Assembly: GCF_000022065.1 (NCBI RefSeq)
Contig: NC_011898.1
Location: 1,634,001-1,698,000, forward strand
Length of the DNA: 64,000 nt
Direction of reading: 5' to 3'
From: Ruminiclostridium cellulolyticum H10
GTDB lineage: Bacteria; Bacillota; Clostridia; Acetivibrionales; DSM-1351
Below are positions 62,962-64,000 of this stretch, piece after piece. The notes beneath the pieces are model-generated. The model was not told the DNA's origin and did no database searches. It saw only the letters and a program-made list of their open reading frames with translations. How positions within the stretch are numbered: the first letter of the stretch is position 1; every line of letters starts with the position of its first letter. The position numbers and the translations under genes were made by a program.

Positions 62962-63585
62962 TTATAATACTGCCTTTAATGAAAGCCATAAAATATCACA
63001 AAGTTCGCATTTATTATTTTCATTGGAATACATTTCAGGCAAAGAATTATTGTTTCCCAAATCAAAGATTTTGTCATCAAAGGCAACTGATAATAAAAAC
63101 TCACAATCACCAAAGTTCTTCCTCTCAAGAATATCAATCATTTGCCCTATATCCAGCAGTGGCAGACAATCCTGCTTGTTAAAGGATTCAGGTCTTTGAA
63201 GCTCAAAGCTGAAATCTTCGTCAATGGAGAAATCCTCCGAAAAGTCATCATTCAGGGTATCCTCGGAATCCTCAACACTATCTTCAGTTTCCCGCGGATT
63301 TTCAGGGTAAGCTGGATATGTATCTCTGTCTGAATCGTTTTCAGATGTCAATGTGAAAAGGTTGTCAGGCAAAAATTTCATGTCATAGAGAACTATATCG
63401 TTATGTTTGGTTAAATTGAGTCCTCCAATAATAAATGTAATCTGCTTGTATTTTTCCTCAGCGGCATCTACACAGACATTGGCAACAGCGACATCATACG
63501 CTTGAGGAATCCACAAATCACAGAGATTTTGCTTTTGCTCAAGCGTCAGCTCAGCAAGATCTTTGTCAGTTATTCTAAGTTTCAT
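62962..63585 (-). CDS. Hypothetical acidic protein
   Basis: Start ATG 63585 (MKLRITDKDLAELT), with GGAGG about 8 bases upstream; the longer in-frame extension has no such site. 207 residues. A conserved-looking N-terminal domain (TLEQKQNLCDLWIPQAYDVAV, ITFIIGGLNL) is followed by an acidic low-complexity middle (about 105-140; EDSVEDSEDTLNDDF) and a C-terminal helix-rich end with CEFLLSV and CELCDILW. Family not recognised. Confidence 0.55.
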   Translation of the reverse strand: MKLRITDKDLAELTLEQKQNLCDLWIPQAYDVAVANVCVDAAEEKYKQITFIIGGLNLTKHNDIVLYDMKFLPDNLFTLTSENDSDRDTYPAYPENPRETEDSVEDSEDTLNDDFSEDFSIDEDFSFELQRPESFNKQDCLPLLDIGQMIDILERKNFGDCEFLLSVAFDDKIFDLGNNNSLPEMYSNENNKCELCDILWLSLKAVL

Positions 63586-63814
63586 ACTGTTTTCCTCCGA
63601 CTTGGATAGATTAAAAAATGTTAACGGAAAATTACACCAATTATTCCGTAAAATTATTATATTATAAAGTTTGCTTCTTGTCATAAATATTTTGTTTTTA
63701 GTCGGAATAATACATTGTACAGCTTTAAAGTTGGTTTATAACACTTGACGAGAACACAAGTTTGATAAATAATGTTTAAGTGGACGATTATACAAGTATA
63801 TGGAGGTTTTACAA

Positions 63815-64000
63815 ATGACAAAGAAAGATAGAAAGAATGAATATGGTAATGAAAGCATTTCATCACTCAAAGGGGCTGATCGGGTAAGACTACGCCCAGG
63901 TGTTATATTCGGTTCAGATGGTCTGGACGGTTGCGAACATTCTTTCTTTGAAATTTTGTCAAACTCAATAGATGAGGCCAGGGAAGGTCATGGGAATATT
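63815..64000 (+). CDS. Type IIA DNA topoisomerase B subunit, N-terminal part (gyrB/parE-like)
   Basis: Continues off the right edge. ATG 63815 with GGAGG 8 bases upstream. The first 62 residues include ISSLKGADRVRLRPGVIFGS and FFEILSNSIDEAREG, the GHKL ATPase N-box Asn (ILSNSIDE) of GyrB/ParE. The GADRVRLRPGVIFGSDGLDG form is characteristic of the clostridial ParE-like enzyme rather than canonical gyrase B. Confidence 0.9.
   Translation, partial: MTKKDRKNEYGNESISSLKGADRVRLRPGVIFGSDGLDGCEHSFFEILSNSIDEAREGHGNI

Overview
The window is chromosomal DNA from a low-GC, spore-forming, anaerobic Firmicute. The evidence is: AT-rich intergenic DNA with strong GGAGG ribosome binding sites and many TTG/GTG starts; spore genes (cwlJ-gerQ, two GerMN domains, a DacF-type carboxypeptidase); S-layer-homology proteins; ferredoxin-linked indolepyruvate oxidoreductase; and a clostridial type IIA topoisomerase. 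The set is most reminiscent of the Ruminiclostridium (Clostridium cellulolyticum/papyrosolvens) group, but that assignment comes from recalled family resemblance, not a search. Most of the window is core chromosome. No prophage, plasmid or CRISPR array was seen.

Layout. 1-7.9 kb: 5' tip of a probable glycogen synthase, small housekeeping or hypothetical genes (TSCPD, YtxH, DUF948), a PP2C phosphatase fused to LysM, a secreted PepSY/SLH protein, a Dabb protein and a polysaccharide deacetylase lipoprotein. 8-10.9 kb: argG-argH on the minus strand behind a promoter overlapped by ArgR-like boxes. 11-18.8 kb: ruvCAB, queH, a cell-wall amidase, a GerMN lipoprotein, then rph-rdgB-yfcE. 18.9-19.1 kb: tRNA-Gly and tRNA-Arg. 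19.1-22.8 kb (minus): DUF2971, gerQ, cwlJ, mtnN and a 4Fe-4S protein. 22.9-24.8 kb: a Crp/Fnr regulator, then an SPFH protein with a ribbon-helix-helix partner. 25-27 kb: nadD-yqeK-LytR_C-rsfS. 27-34 kb: a YbiT-type ABC-F, a BtrH-like orphan, acyl-CoA synthetase, dacF and comEA. 34.4-38.9 kb: a small membrane-protein gene, then a threonine T-box controlling two tandem thrS genes. 39-44 kb: membrane and surface proteins and an intact IS3-family (IS150-type) element. 44.6-50.5 kb: an NfeD-like/flotillin pair, a chemotaxis receptor and a second ABC-F. 50.6-54.3 kb: a heterodimeric ABC exporter behind repeated MarR-like operators. 54.4-55.5 kb: two tandem paralogous surface-type proteins. 55.8-60 kb: iorAB, mgsA and paaK, suggesting aryl-amino-acid fermentation. 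60-64 kb: DUF3243, an FMN-binding lipoprotein, a THF riboswitch with folT, a DUF4097 lipoprotein, a hypothetical, and the start of a gyrB/parE gene.

The observations most worth following are: the two thrS genes, whose N-terminal editing and C-terminal anticodon domains are nearly alike while their catalytic cores differ strongly; the IS element inserted into the loop of a terminator hairpin with a 3-bp target duplication; a 59-bp solo copy of that IS left end, itself terminator-shaped, behind the flotillin gene; an SPFH protein paired with a ribbon-helix-helix protein behind a 23-bp perfect inverted repeat; and a 49-codon membrane-protein gene with its own ribosome binding site and terminator. 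I did not find a clear new multi-gene defence or biosynthetic system.
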